Source: Sphingomonas bisphenolicum
GTDB lineage: Bacteria; Pseudomonadota; Alphaproteobacteria; Sphingomonadales; Sphingomonadaceae
Length of the DNA: 64,000 bases
Direction of reading: 5' to 3'
NCBI RefSeq assembly: GCF_024349785.1
Contig: NZ_AP018817.1
Coordinates: 1,643,501 to 1,707,500, forward strand
Part shown: piece by piece, positions 40,656-49,688 of the stretch
Numbering within the stretch: the first letter of the stretch is position 1
Layout of the letters: every line of letters starts with the position of its first letter
Program-made: the position numbers and the translations under genes
Notes under the pieces: model-generated
The model's database searches: none
Seen by the model: the letters and a program-made list of their open reading frames with translations, nothing else
Told to the model about the DNA's origin: nothing

Positions 40656-42217
40656 GCCTGGAGGCGCTGGCGCGCGCGGCGCTGGCGCGGGGCGACCTGC
40701 CCGCCGCGGCGCAGGCGGCGCAGCGGCTCGCCATGGCGCAGCCCGAACGTCCCGCCGGTTTCTTCCTGCTGGGCATGGCCGCCGCCGAAGCGGGGCAGGT
40801 GGCCCAGGCGCTGCCGATGCTGGAACAGGCGGTGGCGCGCGGCGGGCAGGCCGAACATCTCGCCCAATATGCGCGCCTGCTGATCCTGCTGCGCCGCGAT
40901 GGAGAGGCGGGCCGGGCAGCGCGCGCGGCGCTGGCGGCCGGGCCGGAAGACGCCCTGACGCATGACACGATCGGCTGCGTGCTGGCGCGGCTGGGCGATC
41001 ATGCGGCGTCGGTCGGGCCGTTCGAGGGGGCGGTCGCGGCCGAACCGGATAATCTGAGCTATCGCTACAATCTCGCTGCCGCCTGCGGCTTCACCGGTCG
41101 GGTCGATGCGGCGCGGGATCATTATGAAGCGATATTGCGCGCCGATCCCGGCGATGCGCGGGTCCATTATGCGCTGGCCATATTGTCGCGGCAGACGGCC
41201 GAGGCGAACCATGTCTCCCGCCTGGAAACCATACTCGCCGCTGCGACAAAGCCCGAAGACAGGCTGCGTATCCGCTATGCGCTGGCCAAGAGCCATGAAG
41301 ATATGGGCAACGCCGCCCAAGCCTTCGCCCATCTGTCCGCCGCCAATGGCGCGCACAAGCAGGCCATCGGCTATGATGGCGCGGCCGATGCGGCGATCTT
41401 CGATGCGATCGAACGGCTGTTCGCGGACGGCGCGCCGCAGGGCTGGGGGGCAGGGCTGGAGGAACCTGCACCGATCTTCGTCACCGGCATGCCGCGCACC
41501 GGCACGACCCTGGTCGACCGCATCCTTTCCTCCCATCCGCAGGTCGGGTCGGCGGGCGAGTTGCAGGCGATGCCGCTGGCGGTGAAGCAACTTGCCGGCA
41601 CGCGATCCCGCCTGGTGATCGACCCGGACACCATTGCCGCCAGCGCCGCGTCCGATCCGCGGGCGCTGGGACAGGCCTATATGGCGCGCGCAGGCCATCA
41701 CCGGGCCGATGGCAAGCGGCGCTTCATCGACAAGCTGCCGGCCAATTTCCTGTATATCGGGCACATGTTGCACGCGCTGCCGCAGGCGAAAATTATCTGC
41801 CTGCGCCGCCAGCCGATGGATACGGTGTGGAGCAACTACAAGAATCTCTTCGCCAGCCAGTCGGCCTATTATGCCTATAGCTACGACCTGATGGACATTG
41901 CGCGCTATTATGCGCGGTTCGACCGGCTGCTGGCGCTGTGGGACCGGCTTTTCCCCGGCCGGGTGCTGCAACTGTCCTATGAAGCGCTGGTCGCCGATCA
42001 GGAGGGCGAGACGCGCCGCCTGCTGGCGCATGTCGGGCTGGCGTGGGACGCGGCCTGCCTGTCCTTCCACGAAAACCAGGCCGCCGTCGCGACGCCGAGC
42101 GCGGCGCAGGTTCGCCGCCCGCTCAATGCCGATGCGGTGGCGCGCTGGAAACGGCATGAAGGGGCGCTCGCCCCGGTTCGCGACTGGCTGGCGGGGCAGG
42201 GAATCGCGATCGACTGA
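40652..42217 (+). CDS. TPR-repeat sulfotransferase family protein
   Basis: The 521-residue protein has four or five TPR-like helical repeats in its first 270 residues, then a sulfotransferase domain. PIFVTGMPRTGTTLVDRIL (the PAPS 5'-phosphosulfate loop) is near residue 275, and ICLRRQPMDTVWSNYKNLF (the 3'-phosphate loop) near residue 385. Proteins of this type are common near TonB receptors in sphingomonads and caulobacters; their acceptor is unknown. The gene overlaps HupE and ends the operon. A role in this pathway is not evident. Confidence 0.82.
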   Translation: MSLEALARAALARGDLPAAAQAAQRLAMAQPERPAGFFLLGMAAAEAGQVAQALPMLEQAVARGGQAEHLAQYARLLILLRRDGEAGRAARAALAAGPEDALTHDTIGCVLARLGDHAASVGPFEGAVAAEPDNLSYRYNLAAACGFTGRVDAARDHYEAILRADPGDARVHYALAILSRQTAEANHVSRLETILAAATKPEDRLRIRYALAKSHEDMGNAAQAFAHLSAANGAHKQAIGYDGAADAAIFDAIERLFADGAPQGWGAGLEEPAPIFVTGMPRTGTTLVDRILSSHPQVGSAGELQAMPLAVKQLAGTRSRLVIDPDTIAASAASDPRALGQAYMARAGHHRADGKRRFIDKLPANFLYIGHMLHALPQAKIICLRRQPMDTVWSNYKNLFASQSAYYAYSYDLMDIARYYARFDRLLALWDRLFPGRVLQLSYEALVADQEGETRRLLAHVGLAWDAACLSFHENQAAVATPSAAQVRRPLNADAVARWKRHEGALAPVRDWLAGQGIAID

Positions 42218-42415
42218 CCTTTCCTACACCGGAACTGTCATGATAAAGCCTTGATATCAAAGGCTCTTATCCATCGGAAAATCATTCGCAATAGCGCATA
42301 TGCATGAAGTTCGGGAAGTTCCAGGCAGCGTGCGCGCCATTTATGCTGCCAATTCAGCCCCTTGGCGTCAGGCGCCCTTTGGACGTCGCACAGGGGACGG
42401 CGGGCCGGAACGGGC

Positions 42416-42452
42416 AAAAAAGGCGCCTTCCGCTGGGGAAGACGCCCTTTTT
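42416..42452. terminator. Bidirectional terminator between the sulfotransferase and TonB-receptor genes
   Basis: AAAAAAGGCG is complementary to the CGCCCTTTTT at its far end, with a 15-base middle. The A run and T run let it work on both strands between convergent genes. The rest of the gap (42218-42415) shows nothing I recognise. Confidence 0.7.
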
Positions 42453-42471
42453 ACGTCATGCAGGTGCCGGA

Positions 42472-44913
42472 TCAGAACTTGACGCGGCCCTCGACGCCCA
42501 TGGTGCGCGGCTGCGCGACCGACTGGGCATAGCCGCGATAGATGATGCCGTCATTGACCTGGCCATAGCGGGTCAGGTCGTTCGACACGCCGGTCAGGGC
42601 ATATTTGTCGAAGATGTTGTTCGCGAACAGGCTGATTTCCCAGACGTCCGTGCTGTATGTCGCCGATGCGCGATGCATCACATAGGACGGCAGGCGCTCG
42701 CCACCGCCGCGCGCGCCCGGACGGGTCAGGATGCCGCCGGTATAGGTCGCGGTCCAGCTCAGGCGCAGGTCGTTGTCGCCCATCGGCATGGTGTAGACCG
42801 CCGACGCAGCACCCGAATTTTTCGCCGATCCGGGCAGGCGATCGCCGGAGAACAGGTCGGCGCTGCCGGTCGCGGTCGACAACAGGCCTGGCACGTCCTC
42901 CGTCAGCTTCGCATCCAGATAGGAATAGTTGCCGCGGACGGTGAACTGGTCGGTGATGCGGGCGTTGAAGGTGAAATCGACGCCCTGGGACTTGGCCTTG
43001 CCGCCATTGGCGGTGATGCCGATCGCGCCGTTTACCGTCTGGCTGGCCAGCTGGATGCCGTCCCATTTGATCTGGAAGACGGAGATGCTGGTGGACAGGC
43101 GCCGGTCGAACAACTGGGCGCGCATCCCCAGTTCCAGATTCTTCACCTTGTCCGGTCCGAATGTCAGTTCGTTCGGCAGGGCGCACAGATTCTGGCCGGC
43201 GGGCAGGGGCTGGATACAGGGTACGACGCGGTTCACGCCGCCGATGCGATAGCCCTTGCTGTAGGTGGCATAGGCCATCAGGTCTGGCGTGAAGTTGAAC
43301 GACGTGTTGAACTTCCACACGAAACCGTCGTCCCCCGCCTGTCCGCTCCGAACCCGCGACGGATCGATGGTCAGGCTGGGATAGGGCATCCGTCGGCGCC
43401 CCGAACGGGTCATAGGCGTATCGGAACCGCCGGTGATCGACGTATCGTAGCGGAAATAGCGGCCCCCGGCGGTGATCTGCCATTGCGGGATCGGCTTGAA
43501 GCTCAATTCGCCGAACACGGCCTGCTCCTCCGTCTTCGACCGGGTGAAGGAGACATATTCCGCGCCATCCGGGCGGACGAGGCCATCGTAGAAGCCGCCG
43601 TAAATTGCGCTGCCGGTCGGCGAGGCGGCGAATTCTGCAAAGCCCGGCAGTCGTTCCACGCTGTCGGACCGGAACTTCATGCTGTTGTAAAAGCCGCCCA
43701 CGACCCAGCTAAACGGGCCGCCATGGGTCGAAACCAGCCGGATTTCCTGGTTGAACTGCTTGCGGGTGTTGATACCCGTCGTATAGCCGGCAAAGGCCGG
43801 GAACAGCTCATAATCATAGTCTAGATCGAGCAGCAGGTCGGTCACGTCGCCGACGGTATTGTTCTTCGTCTTGGTGAAGGCCGATGCCCAGACAGCCTGC
43901 GCAACATCGCCCAGTTGCGCTTCCATCTCCAGGCTGATCAGCTGCGACCGGCGGGTCGACGGTTCGGCATAGCGTCCCGCCGCTTCATATTTGCCTTCGC
44001 CCACGACACCGGCGGTGGTCGCCTGCCGGCCGGCCGTCCGCGTCTTCTGATAGGCATAGGTCAGATAGGCGTTGAAATCGGGGACGGAAATGCCGAGCTG
44101 GTTGCGGGTCGTGAACGTCTTTTCGAAGTTCAGATCCTTGCGGCCGGCGAAATTGGCGTCCTGTTGCGCCTGGGTGCCGAGCGGATTGTCCACGCCGCCC
44201 GGCTGGGCGATCGACACGCCGGGCTGCGCCACCAGGAACGGATAGTCGATGAAGCCGGGATCGTAATAATAGCCGGTCGCCGTGCGGAACGCTAACACGT
44301 CCTTGATGATCGGAATGTTCAGCGTGGCGTCGCCGACATATCCGACGCCCTTGCTGTGGGCGACGTCATAGGCGCGACCATGGACTTCGCCGCTGAAACG
44401 GGTCGGATCGGGCCGGTTGGGAATGTAGCGGATCGCGCCCGCCAGCGTGCCCAGGCCATAGAGAGTGCCCTGCGGACCCAGCAGGGTTTCCACGCGCTCG
44501 ATATCGATGAACTTGAAGTCCAGGTAGAGCGGGATTTCACCCAGATAGGTACCGATCGCATTGTCGTAGTTGGCGCCGGACGCGCCACTGTCATCGGCGG
44601 AAAGGCCGCGCATGACGATGGTGGCCGCGCCGCGCGGGCCGGTGTCGGTGACGGTGATGCCGGGCGTGAACGCGCCCAGGTCGCGGACGTCGTCCAGCCG
44701 TTCGCTGGCCAGTTCGGCAGCCCCGATGGCCGAAATATTGATCGGCGTTTCCATCAGCGTGGTGCTGCGGCGGGTGCCGGTGACGACGATCATGTCGCCT
44801 TCCGCTTCGGCCGCCGCCGCGGCGGTCTGGGCCATGGCGGGCATGGCCGCGACGACGCCGGATATGATCGTCGCGGACAATAGTCCCAGCTTGAGCTTTG
44901 CGCGATACGACAT
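42472..44913 (-). CDS. TonB-dependent outer-membrane receptor
   Basis: The 813-residue protein has a Sec signal (MSYRAKLKLGLLSATI, cleaved near AMA-Q), a TonB box (DMIVVTGTRR), a plug domain (PINISAIGAAEL, GLGTLAGAIRYIPNRP) and a beta-barrel ending in F, as usual for these porins. It imports a scarce or bulky solute through the outer membrane. Its promoter is a mirror image of the one driving the ureohydrolase trio, so the ligand is probably a guanidino compound or a metal needed by these enzymes. The ATG at 44913 has AGAAGGGG upstream. Confidence 0.92.
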   Translation of the reverse strand: MSYRAKLKLGLLSATIISGVVAAMPAMAQTAAAAAEAEGDMIVVTGTRRSTTLMETPINISAIGAAELASERLDDVRDLGAFTPGITVTDTGPRGAATIVMRGLSADDSGASGANYDNAIGTYLGEIPLYLDFKFIDIERVETLLGPQGTLYGLGTLAGAIRYIPNRPDPTRFSGEVHGRAYDVAHSKGVGYVGDATLNIPIIKDVLAFRTATGYYYDPGFIDYPFLVAQPGVSIAQPGGVDNPLGTQAQQDANFAGRKDLNFEKTFTTRNQLGISVPDFNAYLTYAYQKTRTAGRQATTAGVVGEGKYEAAGRYAEPSTRRSQLISLEMEAQLGDVAQAVWASAFTKTKNNTVGDVTDLLLDLDYDYELFPAFAGYTTGINTRKQFNQEIRLVSTHGGPFSWVVGGFYNSMKFRSDSVERLPGFAEFAASPTGSAIYGGFYDGLVRPDGAEYVSFTRSKTEEQAVFGELSFKPIPQWQITAGGRYFRYDTSITGGSDTPMTRSGRRRMPYPSLTIDPSRVRSGQAGDDGFVWKFNTSFNFTPDLMAYATYSKGYRIGGVNRVVPCIQPLPAGQNLCALPNELTFGPDKVKNLELGMRAQLFDRRLSTSISVFQIKWDGIQLASQTVNGAIGITANGGKAKSQGVDFTFNARITDQFTVRGNYSYLDAKLTEDVPGLLSTATGSADLFSGDRLPGSAKNSGAASAVYTMPMGDNDLRLSWTATYTGGILTRPGARGGGERLPSYVMHRASATYSTDVWEISLFANNIFDKYALTGVSNDLTRYGQVNDGIIYRGYAQSVAQPRTMGVEGRVKF

Positions 44914-45042
44914 GGTGTTCCCCTTCTTTTGCAATTTTTCCCCGGTCGTAATCCTCTGCCTGGATCGGCCATGATGCGTCGGTGATGCAGCAATGGCGCG
45001 GCGGGCGGCGTGATCCGCCACCTCCTTTTCTGGCATGGGGGA

Positions 45043-45087
45043 AGGCTATGGAGCGCGCAGGCACTCAGACATGGGGCATTTGACGTA
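45043..45087 (-). promoter_or_regulatory. Regulon promoter of the TonB-receptor gene
   Basis: Read towards the receptor, TACGTCAAATGCCCC (45073-45087) is followed by the -10-like TAGCCT at 45043-45048. It forms one arm of a perfect 17-base inverted repeat with the site at 45120. Confidence 0.7.
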
Positions 45088-45119
45088 GCTTATCCGTCTC
45101 TCCCGCCATGGACCGGTCC

Positions 45120-45165
45120 TACGTCAAATGCCCCATTGGGATGCGGTGCGTCGCCCGCCTACCCA
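45120..45165 (+). promoter_or_regulatory. Regulon promoter of the ureohydrolase trio
   Basis: TACGTCAAATGCCCC at 45120-45134 is an exact inverted copy of the site at 45073. A -10-like TACCCA lies at 45160-45165. The divergent gap 44914-45234 holds these two promoters and otherwise shows nothing I recognise. Confidence 0.65.
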
Positions 45166-45234
45166 TGGCGCGATCAGCAGGATTTCCTGCCCTTTCCTGA
45201 CGCCTATGCCCGCTTGTGGGGCTGGAGAACATGC

Positions 45235-46719
45235 ATGCCGTCAATGACCGCCATCACCGGATGGAGCATGGCCGGGATCGCGGCGATCGGTGCTGCGGTC
45301 GCTGGCGACCTGCCTTATCATGCGCCCGACCGGAACGCGGGCACTCCCGCGATGCAGACGCCGCTGGAAGACGATATGGGCCGGCCCAAGCCGCTGGAAT
45401 TGCCCAAGGATGTCGAGGCGAAGCTGGGCGGCATCGAAAAAGCGAAGGTCGATTTCCTCAAGAGCGGAGTCACTGGCCGCTACGTCGAGAAGGACGCGCT
45501 GTTCGACCGCATCCGCAAGGGCGACGCACAGGAGATCAGCGCCTATATCGCCGCGATGCAGGCGCTGCACGCGCAGGTCGAATATAAGGCCGGGCGCGAC
45601 GCCGCATCGATCCCGTTGGATACGCGATCGCCCTGGTTCAACGCCTGGAAGGCGAAACGGTCGGGCGCGCTCGACCCCAGGCGGGCGGCCGGCCCGATCG
45701 AGCTGACCCGCTATGTCGGCGGTTGGGGCGGCGGCTTCGCCACCTTTGCAGGCGCGCCGGTGGCGATGACGCCGGAAGATCTGAAGGCGGGCAAGGTCGA
45801 TGTCGCGATCGTCGGCGCGCCGCTCGACATGGGGTCGGGCTGGCGCAATGCGATCGACGGGCCGCGCGCCATGCGCATGACCGGCGGCGCGGCGGGCAAC
45901 GATATGTATTCGATGATCAACCCCAACGCCGCGCTCAAGATCGTCGACTATGGCGACATCGCCATCGACCAGAACAGCACGGAGCGCAGCGTCGACCATG
46001 TCCGCGAGATGGTGGGCGAGATCGCGAAGACCGGCGCTATCCCGATCGTCATCGGCGGCGACCATAGTCTGGAATATCCCAATGTCGCCGCGGCCGCCGA
46101 CGTCCATGGGAAGGGCAATGTCAGCGTCATCCACTTCGACAGCCATTATGATATCGGACGCGGTCGCGTGCACCTGCTCGACCATGGCCAGCCAGTCTAT
46201 CGTGTCATCAGCGAGGGCCATGTGCGCGGCAGCGACTATATCCAGGTGGGATTGCGCGCGCGCGGTCCCGACCTCGAAACCTTCGGCTGGATGCGCAACA
46301 AGGGGATGCGTTATCACACGATGGTCGAAGTCGAGAAATGGGGCTGGGACAAGGTGATGGCCCGCGCGCTCAAGGAAGCGCGCGAGAACACCAAGAAGCT
46401 CTGGATCAGCTTCGATGTCGACGTTCTGGACCCCGCCTTCATGCCCGGCACCGGCACGCCCGTTCCCGGCGGCCTCACGATGCGCGAAGCACAGCCGATC
46501 ATGCGCAACCTGTGCGCCCAGAACGACATCGCCGGCATCGATATCGTCGAAGTCGCCCCCTATCTCGACACCAGCTACAAGACCGCGCTCAACAGCAATT
46601 TCCTGCTGAACGCCTGCCTGGCCGGCATCGCCATGCGCAAGAAGGGCCTCAAGCCCGGCTATCTCAACCCTGTCTCGGTCGATCATGGCCTGGACACCTA
46701 TTATGGGAAGAAGAATTGA
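45235..46719 (+). CDS. Long-form ureohydrolase (third copy)
   Basis: The 494-residue protein has all six metal ligands: H277 in GGDHS, D302/H304/D306 in FDSHYD, and D394/D396 in FDVDVLDP, plus the DHGQP pocket motif. The N-terminal extension matches those of the other long copies. Its first 25 residues (MPSMTAITGWSMAGIA...) are hydrophobic but carry no Lys or Arg, so they do not look like a normal Sec or Tat signal. An internal ATG at 45376 after GGAAG would give a leaderless protein. The same leader recurs in the fifth copy. GGAG precedes 45235. It overlaps the next gene by one base. Confidence 0.83.
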   Translation: MPSMTAITGWSMAGIAAIGAAVAGDLPYHAPDRNAGTPAMQTPLEDDMGRPKPLELPKDVEAKLGGIEKAKVDFLKSGVTGRYVEKDALFDRIRKGDAQEISAYIAAMQALHAQVEYKAGRDAASIPLDTRSPWFNAWKAKRSGALDPRRAAGPIELTRYVGGWGGGFATFAGAPVAMTPEDLKAGKVDVAIVGAPLDMGSGWRNAIDGPRAMRMTGGAAGNDMYSMINPNAALKIVDYGDIAIDQNSTERSVDHVREMVGEIAKTGAIPIVIGGDHSLEYPNVAAAADVHGKGNVSVIHFDSHYDIGRGRVHLLDHGQPVYRVISEGHVRGSDYIQVGLRARGPDLETFGWMRNKGMRYHTMVEVEKWGWDKVMARALKEARENTKKLWISFDVDVLDPAFMPGTGTPVPGGLTMREAQPIMRNLCAQNDIAGIDIVEVAPYLDTSYKTALNSNFLLNACLAGIAMRKKGLKPGYLNPVSVDHGLDTYYGKKN

Positions 46720-48068
46720 TGGCTCGCTCCACCCTGCCGGCACGGTGCGCGGCCGCCTGCCTGACCCTCGCAACGCTGTCCGCCCCCGCCTTCGCGCAGG
46801 GCGATGCGCTCGCCAGCCTCTCGCCCGAAAAGAAGGCGTTCCTGTCAGATCCGGCTACACTGGAGCGGTTCGGCCTGACGCCGGAGAAATTGCAGGTCAC
46901 GATGGCTGGCCGCCCGGCCGCCGATGTCGATGCCTATGCCGCCGCGCTGATGGCGGTGGTGGAGGACAGTAAATATAAGGCAGGCCGCGACCCTGCGGAA
47001 ATCGCGCTTAACCCGCAGGCGCGCGGCTGGAACGCCAGCACCGTCGTCCGCCCCAAGATGTTCGACAAGCTGGCGCGTGATGACGGGCCGTTCAGCCTGA
47101 AACGCTATATGTTCCAGAAGGGCGGCATTCCGACCTTCGCCGATGCGCCGGTCGCGATTCGCAAGGAGGATCTGGTCGCGGGCAAGGTGGAGGTCGCCTT
47201 CGTCGGCGTGCCGCTCGATTTCTCCTCGGGCTGGCGCGACGCCAAGCATGCGCCGATGGCCTTGCGCGGCATGGATGGGCTTGTCGGCGCGGATGCCGAT
47301 GGCGGGGTCGATCCGGGCCTCGTCCTCTCGATCGCCGACTATGGCGACCTGACGCCCGACTATATGGCGCCTGATCGCGGCCTCGACCATATCCGCGCGA
47401 TGATCGCCGAAATGGCGAGCGTGGGCGTGGTGCCGTTCATCGTCGGCGGTGACCATACGATCATGTTCCCCGATGTCGCTGCGATGGTCGACATCTATGG
47501 CGCGGGCAAGGTCGCGCTGGTTCAGTTCGACGCCCATGCGGACGCTGAACTGAACGGAGATCATCTGATTTCCGATAACCAGACGCTGACCCGCCTGCTG
47601 GAGCAGAATCTGCTCCGCGGTAGCGACGTGACGCTGGTCGGCCTGCATGGCCGCGATGCTGGCCCGGCGACGCAGAAGCGATTGACCGACGCAGGCGCTA
47701 AGATCGTGCCGACGGCGGCGATCCAGGAACGGGGTTGGCAGGCCGTCACGACCGATCTGGTTGCGGGCCTGAAGAAGGGGCCGGAAAATGTCTTCGTCTC
47801 CTTCGACATGAGCGTGCTCGATCCGGGTGATGCGCCCGCGTCCGGTCGCCCGGTGCCCGGAGGCATCACCATGCGCGAAGCCATTCCGATGGTCCGCCAG
47901 ATCTGCGCCCAGACCAAGGTGGTGGGCTTCGACCTGCTCGACGCAGCGCCGATCCTGGACCCGACCTATGTCAGCCGGATGAGCGCCAATTACATATTGC
48001 ACGCCTGCCTCAGCGGCATCGCGATGCGCAAGACGGGCGTGACGCCGGTCCAGACCGCCAAGCGCTGA
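46719..48068 (+). CDS. Exported degenerate ureohydrolase, one metal ligand missing (fourth copy)
   Basis: The 449-residue protein has a clear Sec signal (MARSTLPARCAAACLTLA, cleaved near AFAQ). It keeps H246 (GGDHT) and D271/H273/D275 (FDAHAD). The third motif reads FDMSVLDP, so the second bridging Asp is S365. The HG pocket motif is also gone, and PGTGTP has become PASGRP. Normal arginase-type two-metal catalysis is unlikely. The open frame, conserved remainder and tight position between two intact copies argue for a structural or regulatory partner rather than a pseudogene. Metformin hydrolase is a known heteromeric ureohydrolase with one catalytic and one inactive subunit. Confidence 0.82.
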   Translation: MARSTLPARCAAACLTLATLSAPAFAQGDALASLSPEKKAFLSDPATLERFGLTPEKLQVTMAGRPAADVDAYAAALMAVVEDSKYKAGRDPAEIALNPQARGWNASTVVRPKMFDKLARDDGPFSLKRYMFQKGGIPTFADAPVAIRKEDLVAGKVEVAFVGVPLDFSSGWRDAKHAPMALRGMDGLVGADADGGVDPGLVLSIADYGDLTPDYMAPDRGLDHIRAMIAEMASVGVVPFIVGGDHTIMFPDVAAMVDIYGAGKVALVQFDAHADAELNGDHLISDNQTLTRLLEQNLLRGSDVTLVGLHGRDAGPATQKRLTDAGAKIVPTAAIQERGWQAVTTDLVAGLKKGPENVFVSFDMSVLDPGDAPASGRPVPGGITMREAIPMVRQICAQTKVVGFDLLDAAPILDPTYVSRMSANYILHACLSGIAMRKTGVTPVQTAKR

Positions 48069-48084
48069 ACCGGGGAGAACCGAC

Positions 48085-49557
48085 ATGCCATCGATCAATG
48101 CGATAAGCGGATGGGGCATGGCGGCGGCCGCGGCGGCCTCCGCCGTGGTGGCGGGCAATGGCTTCGACACGCCCAACCCGCCGCCGCCTCTGCCGCAGGA
48201 AGATATCATGGGCGAACCCAAGCCCATCGAGATTCCCGCCGATGTCATGGCGAAGCTTTCTGGCATTGCACCGGAGAAAGTGGCCCTCATCAAGCAGGGG
48301 CGCACCGGCCGTTATGTAGAAAAGGATGCATTGTTCGACCGCATCCGCACTATGCCGGCGGCCGAACTGACCGCCTATATCGACGCGATCGCCGCCCTCC
48401 ACGCGCAGGTCGAATATCAGGAAGGGCGCGACGCCAAGACGATCCCGCTCGACACCCGGTCGGCCTGGTTCAACGCCTGGAAGGCCAAGCGCCCGCTGGT
48501 GATGGACCCCAAGCGCGACGCTGGCCCCATGGACCTTGGCCGTTACGTCGGCGGGCGGCGTGGCGGTTTTGCGACTTTTGCGGGTGCGCCCGTCGCGATG
48601 ACGCCGGAAGATTTGAAGGCGGGCAAGGTCGATGTCGCGATCGTCGGCGCGCCGCTCGATATGGGATCGGGCTGGCGCAACGCGATCGACGGGCCGCGCG
48701 CGCTGCGCATGACCGGCGGCGCGGGCGGCAACGACATGTATGCGATGATCAACCCTGGCTCCGTGCTGGAGATTGTCGACTATGGCGACATCGCCATCGA
48801 CCAGAACAGCACCGAACGGTCGGTCGCCCATGTGCGCGAGATGGTGCGCGAAATCGCCCGCACCGGCGCGATCCCGATCGTCATCGGCGGCGACCATAGT
48901 CTGGAATATCCCAATGTCGCGGCGGCGGCGGACGTCCATGGCAAGGGCAATGTCAGCGTCGTCCATTTCGACAGCCATTATGATGTCGGGCGCAACGGCG
49001 TTCACTGGATCACCCACGGATCGCCCGTCTATCGCGTTTTGCACGAAGGCCATGTCCGGCCGCAGGATTATATCCAGGTCGGCCTGCGTGCGCGCGGCCC
49101 GGATCTCGAGACCTTCGGCTGGATGCGCAACAAGGGGATGCGCTACCACACCATGGTAGAGGTGGAGAAACATGGCTGGGACAAGGTGATGGACCGCGCC
49201 ATCGCCGAAGCGCGCCAGAATGCCAAGAAACTGTGGATCAGCTTCGACGTCGATGTGCTGGACCCGGCCTTCATGCCGGGCACGGGAACGCCGGTTCCTG
49301 GCGGCCTCACCATGCGGGAGGCGCAGCCGATCATGCGGCGGCTCTGCGCCGAAAACGATATCGCCGGCATCGATATCGTCGAAGTCGCCCCTTATCTCGA
49401 CACCAGCTACAAGACCGCGCTCAACAGCAATTATCTGTTGAACGCCTGCTTGACTGGCATCGCGATGCGCAAGAAAGGCCTGCCGCCGCGCTACTGGAGC
49501 CCTGTGTCGTCCGAACATGGGCAGGACGATTATTACGGTCCGAAAAAGAAATCATGA
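48085..49557 (+). CDS. Long-form ureohydrolase (fifth copy)
   Basis: The 490-residue protein is a close paralogue of the third copy over its whole length. Ligands are H271 (GGDHS), D296/H298/D300 (FDSHYD) and D388/D390 (FDVDVLDP), with THGSP as the pocket motif. The N-terminal leader again reads MPSINAISGWGMAAAAAA without a basic residue. The start at 48085 has GGGGAG upstream; an internal ATG at 48210 has AGGAAG upstream. It follows the degenerate copy by 16 bases and is the last gene of the trio. Confidence 0.83.
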   Translation: MPSINAISGWGMAAAAAASAVVAGNGFDTPNPPPPLPQEDIMGEPKPIEIPADVMAKLSGIAPEKVALIKQGRTGRYVEKDALFDRIRTMPAAELTAYIDAIAALHAQVEYQEGRDAKTIPLDTRSAWFNAWKAKRPLVMDPKRDAGPMDLGRYVGGRRGGFATFAGAPVAMTPEDLKAGKVDVAIVGAPLDMGSGWRNAIDGPRALRMTGGAGGNDMYAMINPGSVLEIVDYGDIAIDQNSTERSVAHVREMVREIARTGAIPIVIGGDHSLEYPNVAAAADVHGKGNVSVVHFDSHYDVGRNGVHWITHGSPVYRVLHEGHVRPQDYIQVGLRARGPDLETFGWMRNKGMRYHTMVEVEKHGWDKVMDRAIAEARQNAKKLWISFDVDVLDPAFMPGTGTPVPGGLTMREAQPIMRRLCAENDIAGIDIVEVAPYLDTSYKTALNSNYLLNACLTGIAMRKKGLPPRYWSPVSSEHGQDDYYGPKKKS

Positions 49558-49596
49558 CACTCGTCAAGATTCCCATGGCGGATTGCGCAACCGCCA

Positions 49597-49640
49597 TACG
49601 TCATTTGGGCAATGGCGTCGCACGAGCGCCTGCCTAGGCT
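49597..49640 (+). promoter_or_regulatory. Regulon promoter of the qhp operon
   Basis: TACGTCATTTGGGCA at 49597-49611 keeps the TACGTCA half but differs in the outer half. The -10-like TAGGCT at 49635-49640 has its TA 38 bases from the element start, and the qhpA GTG follows 48 bases later. Confidence 0.55.
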
Positions 49641-49688
49641 TTCGACATGCGCCAAGGCAAAGGCCGGGCGCCAAGGGGGACATATAGG

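Noticed and set aside
42452..42460. TACGTCATG after the terminator, resembling the regulon half-site
   Set aside because: It lies between a terminator and the 3' end of the TonB-receptor gene, has no outer half matching the element, and has no gene start downstream on the plus strand.
42300..42482. A 60-codon plus-strand frame before the TonB-receptor terminator
   Set aside because: It runs through the terminator and into the receptor gene on the other strand, and its product resembles no protein.
46719..48068. Reading the degenerate ureohydrolase as a pseudogene
   Set aside because: The frame is intact over 449 codons with a good signal peptide, most family motifs conserved, and one-base coupling to its upstream neighbour.
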